A stretch of 64,000 nucleotides of DNA from Branchiostoma floridae (Eukaryota; Chordata; Leptocardii; Amphioxiformes; Branchiostomatidae), in contig NC_049991.1 of NCBI RefSeq assembly GCF_000003815.2, forward strand, positions 1,531,718-1,595,717. The letters run 5' to 3'. Within the stretch, counting starts at the first letter, position 1. Each line of letters opens with the position of its first letter. A program made the position numbers and the translations under genes. The notes under the pieces are model-generated. The model was not told the origin of the DNA. It was given only the letters and a program-made list of their open reading frames with translations, and did no database searches. Positions 12,201-27,200 of the stretch are shown here, piece by piece.

Positions 12201-15200
12201 CCTATCTGCATGCACCAATCAAAAATCATTCCAGATCATGTCCAGAACATGTGATATCAAAAAAATTAATGAATTTCACTGCAGCTATACCTAATAACAA
12301 AGTCTCTGGTAGGGGGCCCAAAAGCTAATCATTTTGAAGTCTCATCAAGACCTACCCACATAGCAAATATCAAATTGATAATCTATCGAGGCTTTCTCAA
12401 GTTATCATATTCACAGACACACACACAAACACAAGCATATGCACTCAAAACTGGCAAAGCAAATTTAAGGTTAACACTAAGCCTGCCGGTACTTACCAGT
12501 AAGTATGTCCAGTTTGAGTTGTGTGAGAGTTTTGAGACAGGACTGGTAGAGAACACACACGTGGCACACCGACCTGTACTTACCAGTAAGTATGTCCAGT
12601 TTGAGTTGTGTGAGTGCTTTGAGACTGGACTGGTAGAGAACACACACGTGGCACACCGACCTGTACTTACCAGTAAGTATGTCCAGTTTGAGTTGTGTGA
12701 GTGTTTTGAGACAGGACTGGTAGAGAACACACACGTGGCACACCGACCTGTACTTACCAGTAAGTATGTCCAGTTTGAGTTGTGTGAGAGTTTTGAGACA
12801 GGACTGGTAGAGAACACACACGTGGCACACCGACCTGTACTTACCAGTAAGTATGTCCAGTTTGAGTTGTGTGAGTGTTTTGAGACAGGACTGGTAGAGA
12901 ACACACACGTGGCACACCGACAGGACTTCGGGTGAGTCCAGCTTTCTCCCACCGGCGCTGCGCATCTCCTTCAGCTTGACTGAAGACTTCTGTAGAGCTT
13001 TCTTAAAGGCTTTCTTCACAGGGGCAGTCTCTGGGGTCTCACTTGTAGGAGTTCCTGCAAATTATCCAATAAGAAATGTCAAACCTCCTTGAGTTTTGTG
13101 AATTCCTCACTAATTTTGTCTGTGCATTTTCCTGTCTTTCTGCAGGACAGCGAGTTCAGCACAAGACCAAGCTTGTAGCACCAACTTTGGACCCATGCCA
13201 AACCAATCTTCCCATCCTCAATCCCAGTCTCCAGTTACATCACTTTCTGAATCACATTAATTTTTGGGCATTTCTGCAAAGTTTAAAGAACAGCAGCAAA
13301 GTTGCACCGGGACAAATAGTCAGACACATAGACTGAAAACAATATCAATATCTCCTCTTAAATTTAATAAAAAAAGGAAATATTGCAGTACGACAAGTAA
13401 TACAAAATCCATACAAAATGAATCCGATACAGTTATTTCTCAGCATGATTAAATTTGATGCCTGTGTCTCTGTAAATGACTATTGTAATGAGTGTAGTAT
13501 TTCTATTTAAAAGGATACAATTATGGAATATAAAGATGACACAAACAAATTGATGAAATCAAATTAAATTTGTATACATTTCTAGACTATATTAATTTTT
13601 TAATGGTTCTACATGGAGAGATGGAGGGAGCCAGTGTTCTCAGCAGCAAAGTGCCCCCACGACCACCCCTGGTCAAGGGAAACGGTAAGCGGTTATACAT
13701 TGTTTATCCGGTAGTGTACTATTTTAGTATTACACAGTTGTGTAGGTTTTGTGAGTTTTGCTTACCCGCCATCGGTTTGAATCTGAGGACCTCACTAAAG
13801 AGCTGTTTCACCATGTTCCTGGCCCAGAGGAGCTGCAGCTGCTTTACCACGTTCGGCATGGCCTCGTTCAGGGTGGGGTTTATTCTCTGGGAGAACCACC
13901 CCAGAACGGGGTGCCAGTGGGTCAGGCTGGACTGCTTATTCTGGAAAATAAATAAGTAATCAATGAACATAAAATCTTTCAATCACTTCAAATATGACTC
14001 ATGGATCATCATAAAAAAGGACATATGATTCTTTTTATGTAACTCGCATTATCTCATTGTTGCTTAACAATAACTATGTACATGCGACAGTATTTCACAT
14101 TTGGGATTGCACTACTAACAATAACACCTAGCTGCAGCACAAAGTGAACCAGTCATTTTTGCCCTAAAGAAGATGACAGATGGTCATCAAAATGTCGTCT
14201 CTTGTAAAACATGTTGTAGTCAATAAAGAACTTTGTTATTATATTATATAATTGTACAGTAATTAATGAAGCCGATGAAATTGTTCACAGATGACTCCAA
14301 GTCTTACAAAAATATCTCAGAGTTCTCGAATTTTAAGATCATGATTTGCGCATACGTTCTTGCATGGTAAAACATTTAAGATATCATGCTAATTATGATC
14401 AGCTACACTATGCCTCCTAAACAACACTCTACTTTCTGCCCTTCCTGTACTACTTATTAGTACAGCAAGATCCTGGAAGGTGCAACCAATACATTTTGTA
14501 ATGTATAGTATAAAATAAGGGCAAAGAGATAGCAAATGTACCATAGCTGATTCATATCCCACTTAGTACATGTCTACTGTTATGACCCTATTGGGGTTTA
14601 ATAACTGTGCTTAAGAGATGAGAATGTTCATGTCAGAGCAATTTATCACGGTATTTCGCGTATAACAAATCGGGCATACCCGAGTTCTGACGTGACTGCA
14701 AGCACGTACATGTACTTTTCTCCTTAGAGTTACGATTTGTTTGCACAATAAAAACACAAGGAGGGAGAGCTGTTATATGCTGCTAATGCTTTTCCAAAGC
14801 ATGCAGCAATACTTTAACAAATTGAATGTACTGTGACACGGAAAAGATAAAAAGTCTTCCAGACTGAAAAGTCAAACTCTAAGGAAAAATTTTATAGCTA
14901 CGATTAAGTCTAGATTTTACATACATTGCTTTAAATTATGTTTCAGAATTGACCATGTGTTTGCGGAATCTGAATTTTTCAAATTATCCTGAAAAGTTCA
15001 TTCAACTTAAATTTATCAATAATCTCAAGTGTACACCTGCCAAGGGAGACTTTAATACATCTAATCAAGATCTGTCAGCATGATTTTCAAAATGGCATGT
15101 AGATTTTCAAAGCCCTAAAGCTTCAATAAAAGCTGAGAAGTGAACATAATTACATGTACATAGACTCACGCTGTGAGCAATTACAATGTTAACTCAATAG

Positions 15201-18200
15201 TGAATGAAAGCATGAAGGCCTTTATTGTATATATACATATACCCATTGGGTTCAGTACAGGTCTCAACAAAAGAATAGTTGACAGATAGATGAAACATAT
15301 ATTTGCAACCCGGGGGTAACTTCATACAAACTGTCACTCAAAGATGATTTTAATTTGAATTTGTGGCCCACTGGTAATCAACATGTTATTACCTTAATAA
15401 AAAACTTCATAACAAGAAATCAACATTTGACACTTCTGTGAGTTTTGCAGCTTTATCAAATTATGTAAATGGCTACTGACCTACCAGGCAAACAGGCTGT
15501 ATGTACTATACCTTTTTTTTACTCGAGACCGGATGAAACAACTATTACTGGATGAAATAACATTGGATTATACCACACTAACTTCAGGAAGAGGGTGTCA
15601 ACCTGTAATGTAGTACCTGAAAGAGCTGCTAGGGGTATCACAGGGGCCCCCAAATTGCCATGTTTCTTCAGACCTCAATATGCCTACAACTACCAAATTC
15701 ATACATTCAAGTTCATCAAAGGACCTTGAATTATCATTCAAGCTCATATGCGTTGGTAGTAATAAAACTTGCGAGAAACAACAACAAAATCTTTATTGAT
15801 CTTGTGAATACGTAACATCCAAAATTGGTCAAACATGCCAGGAAGTTTATAACGCACACTGTCCATATCTTGTTATTGGGTGGGCTGACTACTCAATCTT
15901 TGCAGCCAGGGGCTGAATTGCGAGGAGCTTACAATAGGCGGGGCTAAATCGCAAGGGTCTGGAGCGAGCTGCCATTCGGCGCCACTCAGCTAACCTCAAT
16001 ACAACAGTAATTGCCCCAGGTGCGGCCAAGGTACTGCAGGTTTTGAACCACTCACACCGCATCATCGCACATGTGGCGGGTTCTTTAACGTGTCCGGGGT
16101 ATGGCTCTCCCCAGACACGGGACCTCCATTTAATGTCCTATCCGAGGGACGATATATGTTGAAATATAGCTAGAACCGTTCCACTGATAAAGGAACCTCA
16201 TTCCCAGTATGATGTCAAAACTAGATTGACCACCATGATCTTGTAGAAGAAACATGATCAGATTGGGAATGACAGAAAGGATATTGCATCATGATTGTAC
16301 GTGACCTTCCGCATGTATCAGCAAGGACGTTATATTATAAGGTCCTTGGTATCAGTAAGTGCAGTAGACTTGAGTAATCATACCAATTAGCACACCTAGT
16401 CTACCAACACGTGATATGATCTAGTGGATGCTGGTACGTGACGTCAGTAATTCGTCAAATATGCCAGGAAATATACAACGCACACCATACAGATCTTGAG
16501 TTATAGCTTTGAAGAACAGTACCCCGATAAAGGTGAACCTCCTTGTCAGTATTATGTCAAAAAATAGACCAGCGTAGTAGAAACATAATCAGATGGGGAA
16601 TAGGATATTGCCCCATGGTTGTACGTGATCTTCCGCATGTATCAGCAAGGACGTTATATTATAAGGTCCTCGGTATCAGCACTTTGCTGTAGACTTGAGT
16701 AATCATACCCATTAGCACACCTACTCTACCAACACCATCTGGAACTGCAATTTAGGACTTTAAGTGGACCGGCAAAGCAATAAGGGTCCCATTATAGCCC
16801 ATCTGTGAAGGGGTACGGTGAACTCAGGAATTGGCTGTGGGGTAAACATTAACAAGACAAATCAAGGGGGCAAGTACTAGTGGTTAAGGAATAATCTTTA
16901 ATTATCTTGTTATATATCATTGAAAGGTTAGTTATATGAGGTATACATGATGATGATGATATGAGGTATACATACATACATGTCATTCCTAAGCCTTGAT
17001 AACGTTTGATACAGGTGTTCCAGAGTGGGTAATAACCTGGGAAATCACATGGGGCGTCCTCCTGTTATCACATACGGTTCTCCTGTACATGTCATATTTC
17101 ATACAATAATTCGAACGCACTTTGAGTGTGTTACGTGTGCTGGATTCCGACGTTGGAGGACACCAAAAAGAATTTCTTGCTTAAAATTTAATGTAATTTT
17201 TTTCTCTGATGTTGTCTACTGCATTTTGCCTACAGGATATCAAAATGCAACTGTTACAGACATGTATATAGCAGTAAATTGAAAGTGGAAAACATGAATG
17301 GAAGGAAATTCAATTATAGCCTTTTCTGGAACCTTTGACCTAACTTCCTGACAGTGTCCTTGATGTGCCTAATATATATATTTACTTTTAGCAACTGCGG
17401 TATAGCTTAGCTACATGTACATGTACTATGTAGAAACCAGCCACTCTACTGATACAGTATTCAATAAACTACAGACAAACAAGCAAATAAACAAACAAAC
17501 AACACCATAAATAAAACCTCCATACTTTGAACGGAAACAAGATATAAAAACTGTACAATCCATTGCAGTATTAAAACAAGTCGCTAAGGGGCCCAAAATC
17601 TAACAATGTCAATATAATAGCAAGGAGGTTATATTCAGAATATAACCTCCTTGCTAATAGGAAGAATACCCAGTACAAACAAACAAAATATCAAGACAAT
17701 TCAACATTCATTTGATTTTTTGTGTTCATAAACAGACAGATGCACTCAAAAACATAACCTTCTTGGCAAATGTAATAAGTACTACCAGTCTCTAATAGGC
17801 TCTAACACACAAGGGTAAATCACTTGGGTGGAGCTTAAACATGATTCAGAATTTCCTAATTCCTTGGAGTTGGCAATCTCAATTCTCACACCTAACACTG
17901 CAAATCTCTTAATTGGAAGGGTCAGGGATGGGGTTAGGATTATGGGTACTTAAAGAACGCACCTTAAATTGGCCTAACGTTAGATCAATACTTCAAACAA
18001 GCTAGCAAGCCTTGGCCCACTGCCATGGGCATGCTGTGAATAGATAAAAGAGAGAAGGCATCGCGATGTCAAATTTTGATGTAGTAGCCTAGCCCAGACT
18101 GATAATGATCGTGAGAACACGGAAAAAAAGTTGTGTTCGCTATGATCTTACTGGTCAGAAAGGTTGCTTCGTTTTCGGATTCTCCTGTCGATTTTTCGAC

Positions 18201-21200
18201 AAATGAGCTGGCAAACAGTCACTCAATGAAGGGTTCTGCAACCTGTTTGCCTGACCTGCACATGAGGTAAAGGAGGACTTCGGACCAAGGATGCAAGGGG
18301 TTCCTCCTACCTTTGACTCATGAATACAATAATACATGTAGATATAACAGAGAACGCAACCATCGTGATGTGTTATTAAAGGTAGCAGCCTAGCCCAGAC
18401 TGATAATGATTGTGAGTTCGTGGAAAAAAAGTTGTGTTCGCTGTCTTAGTGGTCAGGAAACTATAATGTACAAGTGACCAATCATACAAGGCATCGTATA
18501 CAGGATAATAGATTTTTCATTTTTGTTCTTTCACATCTTTCACGTCATTCTATTTTGACCTTGAAATAAATTTTGTCAATTTACTGAATCAATAATTATC
18601 TGTTTTCTGATTTTTTTTTTTCAGCAATATATTTGCCATTTTGCTGCAGCTTTGTACATTGTACAGCATGGTGAAAATCGTTTTAAGAGCGGTCGAATAC
18701 TGATGCACTCGCTGATGTCATCCATAAAAGTGAATCAACGTGGCCTTATCTTCTCTAGCAGAAGTGAACAATATGGACAATCATGAGGAATGTTAGATGA
18801 AGGACCACTCTAACTGAGCACTGATTATTTCACAGTCATTGAGACAAATACTAATGACAGTCACTAGAGTAGTAGACAGGTCTTGGCGGGACAGTACTTC
18901 AGACAGCATTAGTTCAACTGAAGTGTTGATCAGATCATCATCAGGCTAATGGCAGTGCTTGAAATACCTACTTATACACACTTGCAAATGCAACCACATT
19001 TTGCTTGGCGCAACTTGATTTTAAACCAGTTAGCGCTGTTCGCAACCTGAAATTGTGCAGTAGGAACACCTGATCCACTTTTCTCCCACCTACGTGCATA
19101 AGCTTTAATTATATGTATTTATTTCTTAGGCCACAGCAAGTAAATTTTATGGATGACATCAGCGCGCGCATTAATTTTCGCCTGATTTCAGAAAAAAAAC
19201 AAGATTTTTTTTCTTCTGCAGGGAAGGTCAACATGATGATAAAGTACCAAAATGAGCAAATATAGTGTGTTGTAGCCTAATACATTTGTCCTTCTACTTG
19301 CAGAAGTGACACTTACAAGGTAACCAAGACTGTAGTAACTGTTGTAGAAATGAAACTTATTGGATAGTTGCAAAAGTGACACCAATATGGAAGCCATTAG
19401 TGTGGTTACCAACTTTGTTGGTGATGCCAGTCTACCACACTACCGGTAGTGTCACTTTTACCACACAAGTACATGTCTTAGATACAGGAATGAATGCCTT
19501 GATGGCTCTGATACCATGTTTTGTCCCTTTATTTTTCTTTACAACAGTCATCATAACTTTATGGTGCCTATTTTTTAAAATGTAGCCATCTTGTTTTTTT
19601 TCACCCATCTTGTTTGTTTTTTCGCCCTATCGCACTATTTTTGCAATCTACAGAGGATGTCATCCATAAAATTTACTTGCTGTGGCCTTAGTAAGATAAA
19701 ACATAAATTAAGTAGTTACATGTAACAGGAAGAAAAGTTCATGGTTAAGTATGGCTGCTTTGAAGAAAGTAATAACTTTAGTCTTTACTGTGGGGCAACC
19801 TGAAATGTTGATGGTGCAACCTGGCTTTTGACCAGACGCAGGTTGCCACCTGTAAAAAAAGTATTTTGAGCACTGCTAATGGGATGGGATGGGAGTCCAT
19901 CATAGCTCTATCATTATATACAGCAGAAAGTGCTTCACTTATACTAGTATGTCATCTTAATGTTTTTGTACCAATAAGTGCAGTCTGGGCAACAACTACG
20001 AAAATGTATGATTGAATGACAAAGTTCTTCAATAACAAACACAACCATGCAGTTACTAGCTATAGAGTTGGCATTATGGAGACCGTACGTCACCTTTGTT
20101 TATATATACAGCAAAGTACTTCACAAATATGTCATCCTAATGTTTTGTATTGAATAAGTGCAACTTGGGCCCCTAATCCAAAAACATTAGGGTATGATTG
20201 AATGACAATGTTCTTCAACCACAAAAACAACCATGTGGTTACAAGAGCCAACATTGCAGCGACTGTCTGTCACTTTCCATTAACGTTATACAGCAAAGTG
20301 CTTCACTGATATGTCATCCTATTAGTAATGTTTTGTATGCATATTAAGTGCAGCCTGGGCCACAACTCCAAAAGGTATAATTGAATGACATTGTGTTCTT
20401 TCATCACAAACACAACCATTAGTTACAAGAGCCAATGTTTTGGTGACCGTCTGTCACCTTCCTCATGGCAAGAATGACTCAGTGTCCAAACTTGCACTGT
20501 TGTTACAGCCCTAAAGAAGGTGACAGACGATCATCAAACTGCTGCCTCTTGTATTTATGTGGTGGTGAATAATGAACAGGGTTAGACAAGTCCATTGGCC
20601 GATTGCCCAGAGGTAAAGTGAAAGTGCTGATCAGACAATCACATCGTCTTCCTGTACTTGCCTGATCAGGCCAGTGTGATTTGATGAGATATTGGACAGG
20701 TATACTAGCCTGAATGCTAACAGTGGTGACAGGTCCACCAAGGCTAGTCTTGTAGTTAAAACATTGTTCCATGCTTTAACATGCTTTTATTTTCATGGAA
20801 AAAAATTTCCTTGCTGCAGTTTAAAATGCATAAAAATACAATGTTAACTAAATTTGGGGCCAGTAAAAATTGTGTTACCTTGAAAAAAATGATGTTATTA
20901 CGGTAACAGTTAAACTTATAAAAAGTCATTTAGTAACCTGATAAAATTATTTACAGAATACAAAGTATGATGCTATTGTGGTTGATGTCTAAATCCGAAA
21001 AAAATACCCCAAAACACAGTAATACAGTACAGTATTACATACCATGTTTTACGCTTTCGTCGAACTGTAAATTTTCCTTTCCAAACATTTATGCATGGCC
21101 CTGAAGCCATGACTGTATCTACATTTAGTACTTCCTGTTTGAAATTGTCCATCCTCTCATAGATAATCTAATCAGGATCTGTGTTCATATAAATGTCACA

Positions 21201-24200
21201 TGCTATTGCTGCTGGGCTTACATGATAAAAAATATACATTTATCTACACATTCAGTCATTAATATCACTGCTAGTGTCAAGGACGTACATGTACTATGAA
21301 TTTATTACCTCCATAAAAATGGAGGTATAGTTTTTGGTGTGTCTGTGTGTGTGTCTGTGTTTCCGGACATTTGTGGTCACGATAACTTTAAAACCTCTGG
21401 ATGGACTGTAATGATATTTGGATATGTGGGTAGGTGTTGGAAAGACAAATGTCAAGGTCAATTTTGGGCCCCCTGGTGTGTGATCTTGGTACTGCAGCAA
21501 AACTTGTGATTTTTGTATGTTTTGAACAAGACATGCATGTGATGTAATGAAGAATTGATGTATGTTTGGCTCCCCTAGTTTACTTTTGCAGTTATTTTAT
21601 TTTGTGCTAGGTATTTTAAAATCAAATTTTGTTTCAATCAAAAACAGTCTAAAACAGTTATGTGTAACTCTAATTTTTCCTTTGAAATCCACTCAAAAAT
21701 GCAGAAAATGCCATAATTTCAGAAGGTTTCATTTTCAAAATTTTCCGGTTTGGTTAGGGGGGGTTGCCCAAGGACCAGATGGTAAGAGCACCCTCCCCCC
21801 CCAACAAAATCCTTGCTACAGGCATGTACCTTACAGAAGTACAGACTGAGTAACCTGTCTGACACCAAAAGCTTGACATTAGTAAATACATGTACAGGTA
21901 TTACCATGCACATCCCCATAATCTCTAAATGATTACATGTCAGTTCCTACGTGAGCCAGACCTCTACCTTGTGAGAGCCAAATGAATGGGAGGATCTGTA
22001 GCCTGTCTTATACATGCACTCTCAGATCTGTCAATGCCAGAGACTACATTGTAAGTAGCTACCTCCTCTAACTTCTAAGACCAAGGAGGCAGCCAGCTAC
22101 ATTTTGTAGATGACGGTCACGGTGAATTTTTTTTTTTCCGTCTCCTGGATTTTGAATAGAAATCCTGCCAAAGGTACAACAATCCTGGGGGCACCGAGGG
22201 TAATACTATGCTCCTCGTGAAAATTTTGAAACCTAGACCCTCTGAAATGCTATTTCCTTTATTTTGAGGGGCAAATTTTGCCAGTTGACTGCATTAATAT
22301 CTTTACATGCCAATTTTTGCTCGTCAAAGAAGACTGAATGGACAAAATTTTTGTACATCCAGCACCAAAAATTCCATCAAAGGACAGAAGGATGGACGCT
22401 GGCTATAACCATGGTATATTTACATGACATTGTACAATCAGGTACTGGACTAAGTATTACATGACATGTACATGCATTCCTCATAATCTCTGTAATGATT
22501 ACATGGCGGTTCATACGTGAGCCAGACCAGTGCAGTGCCAGAACCAAATGAATGGGAGGATCTGTAGTCTGTCTTATACAATCTGTCGCTGCCAGGGGCT
22601 ACATTGTAAGTAATAATCTCCTGTAAGACCAAAGAGGCAGCCAGCTACATTTTGTAGATGACGGTCACGGTGAATTTTTTTTTCCGTCTCCCAGATTTTG
22701 AATAGAAATCCTGTTTAAGGCGGGCCGATCTGTGGGCACCGAGGGTATGCTCCTCCGGAAAATTTTGAAATCTAGACCTTCTGAAATGCTATTTCCTTTA
22801 TTTTGAGGGGCAAATTTTGCCAGAAGACTAAGTTAATATCTTTACATGCCAATTTTTGCCCGTCAAAGGGGATGGAGTGGGCAAAATTTTTGTCCATCCC
22901 CAGCATTAAAAATTCCATCAAAGGACAGAAGGATGGACGCTGGCTATAACCATGGTATATTTACATGACATTGTACAGTCAGGTACTAGTAAGACTAAGT
23001 ATTACATGACATGTACATGCACATCCCCATAATCTCTGTAATGATTACATGGCAGTTCCTACGAGAGCCACACCAGTGCAGTGCCAGAGCCAAATGGGAG
23101 GATCTGTAGCCTGTCTTCTACAATCTGTCACTGCCAGGGGCTACATTGTAAGTAATAATCTCCTCCAAGACCAAAGAGGCAGCCAGCTACATTTTGTAGA
23201 TGACGGTCACGGTGAATTTTTTTCCGTCTCCCGGATTTTGAATAGAAATCCTGCCGAAGGTACAACAATCCTGGGGGCACAGAGGGTAATACTATGCTCC
23301 TCGTGAAAATTTTGAAACCTAGACCCTCTGAAATGCTATTTCCTTTATTTTGCGGGGCAAATTTTGCCAGCAGACTCAATGAATATCTTTGCAAGCCAAT
23401 TTTTTGCCCGTCAAAGGGGACGGAATGGGCAAAATTTTTGTCCATCCCCAGCAGCAAAATTCTATCAGAGGACGAAGGATGGACGCTGGATAGAACCATC
23501 ATGATGGTATATTTACATGACATTGTACAGTCAGGTACTAGTAAGACTAAGTATTACATGACATGTACATGCACATCCCCATAATCTCTGTAATGATTAC
23601 ATGGCGTTTCCTACGTGAGCCATACCAGTACAGTGCCAGAGCCAAATGAATACAATCTGTCACTGCTAGGGGCTACATTGGAATTGACCGCCTCCCCTAA
23701 GACCAAGTGCAATTTAGTCAGGCTAGATGAGGGTCTATGTTACTCTCCAAGCAGAGGTTAGGCTCCAGTTGTTTTTTAACGTTTTTTTAGTCGTTTTTAT
23801 CGGGCTTTCTATTTCTTTAATTATATCTTGCTGTGTCAAAACCTAACGGCCGGACACAACAAAAAAAATGACAAAATAGCAAGCCGTTAAAAAAAACGTT
23901 TAAAAAACAGCTGGAGCCTAACCTCTGCTTGGAGAGTAGGTCTATGTGCCTTTTTAACTTAGCCTGCCTAGTGGGCTACAATTTGTATTAATATTTTCAA
24001 TTCTCTGTTAATTGTAGCTGATATGTTTTATTTCAACTTAAAGTAAATTGTTCATAAAGTATGATCACTTTTGATTTCATTTGTTATTTGCTTGCCAGAA
24101 TTCAATGGTTAACGTATTTGAATCCCCTACGACATAAAAGTTCCATAAAAAGAATTGTCCTTTTTCTGCTTTACTAAGTGATATAATATTCTAGCAAAAA

Positions 24201-27200
24201 ATAACATAGTTAAGGAACATCCGTAACAGTATTCATTTTCCGATTTTTTTTGCAATATAAGGCATAGGTTTGCTCATTTTTTTTTGGTGACAGAAAACTG
24301 ATTTGTGTACGGAGTCATCCATATAATAAATAATTATGTTATCCATATAATATAATCAATACAGCCTTGGGCATCTTTCCCATACTTCAATGTCACATGT
24401 GACTTTCAAAGAGCTGTGGTGAAAATGCCATAAGTCAGAAACTGTCATTGCATTTGTCAAGTTGTTTCCAGTGGAACAGACAATTGTGGACATGCTGGCA
24501 AGTTTGCAAAATATCTGAGAGGGTCTGCATGGGGGTCCCGACAGCGATTTATGCTGAATTCAGAAGAACCCCCTACGTATTACGCTAAATCAAGAAAGGC
24601 AATTACGCCAAATCTAGTCGCCTCGCTACGAATTAGTATACGTAGATATGATGGTTTTCCCTACGAATTACGGGAAATAAAATAGGCTGCCTACGCCTTA
24701 CGTAAAAGAGCATGTAAATAACACTAACCCACCACATTCACTTGTCTGGTCTTTTGCACCCACAGATCAGTTGTTTATGTTCCGTTGTGTGCTTTTTTTG
24801 TGCCTTTGTTTTCCCTATGTTTGTATGGCACTAGCACCTGTTACTAACAAACATGCGCACTGCTATTAATCCCCGTAAGGGGGCTAAGCAGTAGAAAAGA
24901 AGAGAAGAAGAGACCCTGATCTGAGCTTAAGAAATTATTTAGGGACATTGACGCTGGAATCTTCCAGCAAAGTTTTCTTGCTTTGAATTCAGTCATTAAA
25001 GCTGCACAATGTAGAATCTGACTGGACAAAACATTAAGTTGAATATACCTTATTACAGTACTGTTAGCAATATTCAGTGTTTGCATGCAAATTTTTTACA
25101 TTGTATATCCTGACATATGCTGCTGGAGAGTTTTTGGTATAGCTGGTAGCGAAAACTAGGGAACTTTGCGCAGGTTGCTTTTGCATTGTTTACCAGTGCT
25201 AGAAATGTGAAAAATGATGGGAACAAGTTACCTGGTGAAAGTAAGTTGAAATTAATGCAGATTTTTAGATTTAGAATATTTGCAGCTTTGGTGCCAATAT
25301 TCTACCATATGTCATTGTGTGATTAAGAAGAAAATAAAATATCAAAGAACCCTATATCTCTTTTATGTTTTTTTTAATATTACTATCTATTGTTTATTTG
25401 TTTATTATTTTGCACAAATTATTTACAAGGAGAACAAGAGAAATAGTGAATCAAATTTGCAAGTAGAGTGATCTGAAGCTAGAACGAGGGACCACCATTT
25501 AGCAAAAGTTAAATAGGCACATACAAGAAGAAACAAAGGCTTAAATGGTTAAATCATGAAAAGGAAAAAAAATTCATTAAGGCTCAAGCAGGACTTGAAA
25601 ATTTAGAGAGGAAGGAAGTTGAATAATGATGAAGATCGCTCACATGTAGGATCGCATCATGAAATAAGATTACATGGTTCAAGACCTGACTTGGAATGGA
25701 TGGTCCAATCTTCTGTCCGTGCCCAGGCCAATATCAGCCAGATTTCCCAAAGCTCTTCTTCAAAACCCTTGCAACTTGCCAAGAGGTTATGTACTGACGT
25801 TACCTGAACTGAACCCGCAATTGCGACCATGTGCGAATCAACGAGTCTGACTTGTAATGAAAAGGTAACGTAATTCCATGAACTTCACCAATACTATTCC
25901 GGGCCTTATTATTTCAAATTTCCAGGCGTTACCTTCTCATAACAAGTTAGACTCGTTGATTCAAACATGGTCGAAATTGCGAGTTTAGTTCAGGTAACGT
26001 CTGGAAATTTGAAATAATGAGGACTGGAATAGTATTGGTTGAGTTAATGGCACACACATCGTTAAGTTAAGCCCAGAACTGCTAACCCCGCAATCAACTG
26101 TGGCAAGTGACATTAAACTATCTGAGCAAGTTGTCTAAACGCATCTTCATACAACTGCGTATAAGGTCGTGTTTCTCCATATAACAATGACATCATGTCT
26201 ATAGTCGCAAAAAAGTCGTGTAGGAAAAGATCTATTATATACGACAGAGAAAATTCTGATGAAAAGATGGCCAAGCATCCACTAGAAACTGTGATGAATG
26301 CAATTGTTACAGTAACTACATCTCAACAACTCCTGTACATGTACTGTAATTCACTTTGTCGTCTCCGTACCAAACTTTCATGGTCTGAGAAAATCTAACT
26401 TGATTTTGGAACTAAATGTTCATGGTGGTGGCATGCAGGTGTGCATAAAAAAAGTTGGCAAATTATATGTTTTTGGTAATGATAAGTTCAAGTTACAGTC
26501 TGCACCATTAAAACCGAGAACATAAAAGTACACTGGAAATATCAGGAATTACAGTACTCGTTTGAGATTGCATACTAAGGTAACATGCTAGTTATTTACA
26601 AATAGCAATTTACATCTGAGCACATCAACCCTCACTGAACCATGACAGGGGTAGATTCGATTCTGTGGTCTTCCCACCCTTTTTGATTCGCGACAGAGTC
26701 CTGACTTGATCAAACTTAACTTTCGGAATGTCAGCACAGTGAATCAGAAAATTCATGGTGAGTGTTTCCCTTGAGCTCAAACTTGGTAACTAAAGAATAT
26801 CTATTTGTTGTTGACAGTGGACTTCATGGTTGATTATTGATTGATACAAGCAATTAATCAGCTAGTCTGACCACTCTGATCTATGCATGTTATGTCCTGT
26901 TGCTACATGCAGGCTATAAAATGTGTTATGCATTTTGAACAAGACCATGTAGCATGTCCAGGGGAAAAGATAGAAAAACCCAAAGTTCTGCTGCAATACA
27001 AAGGTCATACACCAGGTGGCCCAAAGTCAAGTTTTCCCTTCGTCTCCTTTGCAACCCACATACAAAATATTATTACAATCCAGAGCTTCTTAAGTTACGC
27101 TTAAACACACAGATACACACTATGTATTCAAACCTGGCCAAGCGGTCACTTCTTCAAGCCAACCTTTTCAAGATGACCACCTGGCCAACACGACCGCCAC

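Noticed and set aside
12489-12921. CRISPR-like array
   Set aside because: The units are contiguous with no spacers, and the locus is an exon of a eukaryotic gene.
12375-12952. Repetitive open frames of 186-189 residues on both strands as a repeat-protein gene
   Set aside because: They exist because an 87-bp unit without stops repeats in frame. The unit is fully explained as the UBE3B exon 5 end and its donor on the minus strand.
18057-18462. Direct repeats as LTRs of a solo or mini LTR element
   Set aside because: Units are only about 100 bp and lack TG...CA ends, a primer-binding site and a target duplication.
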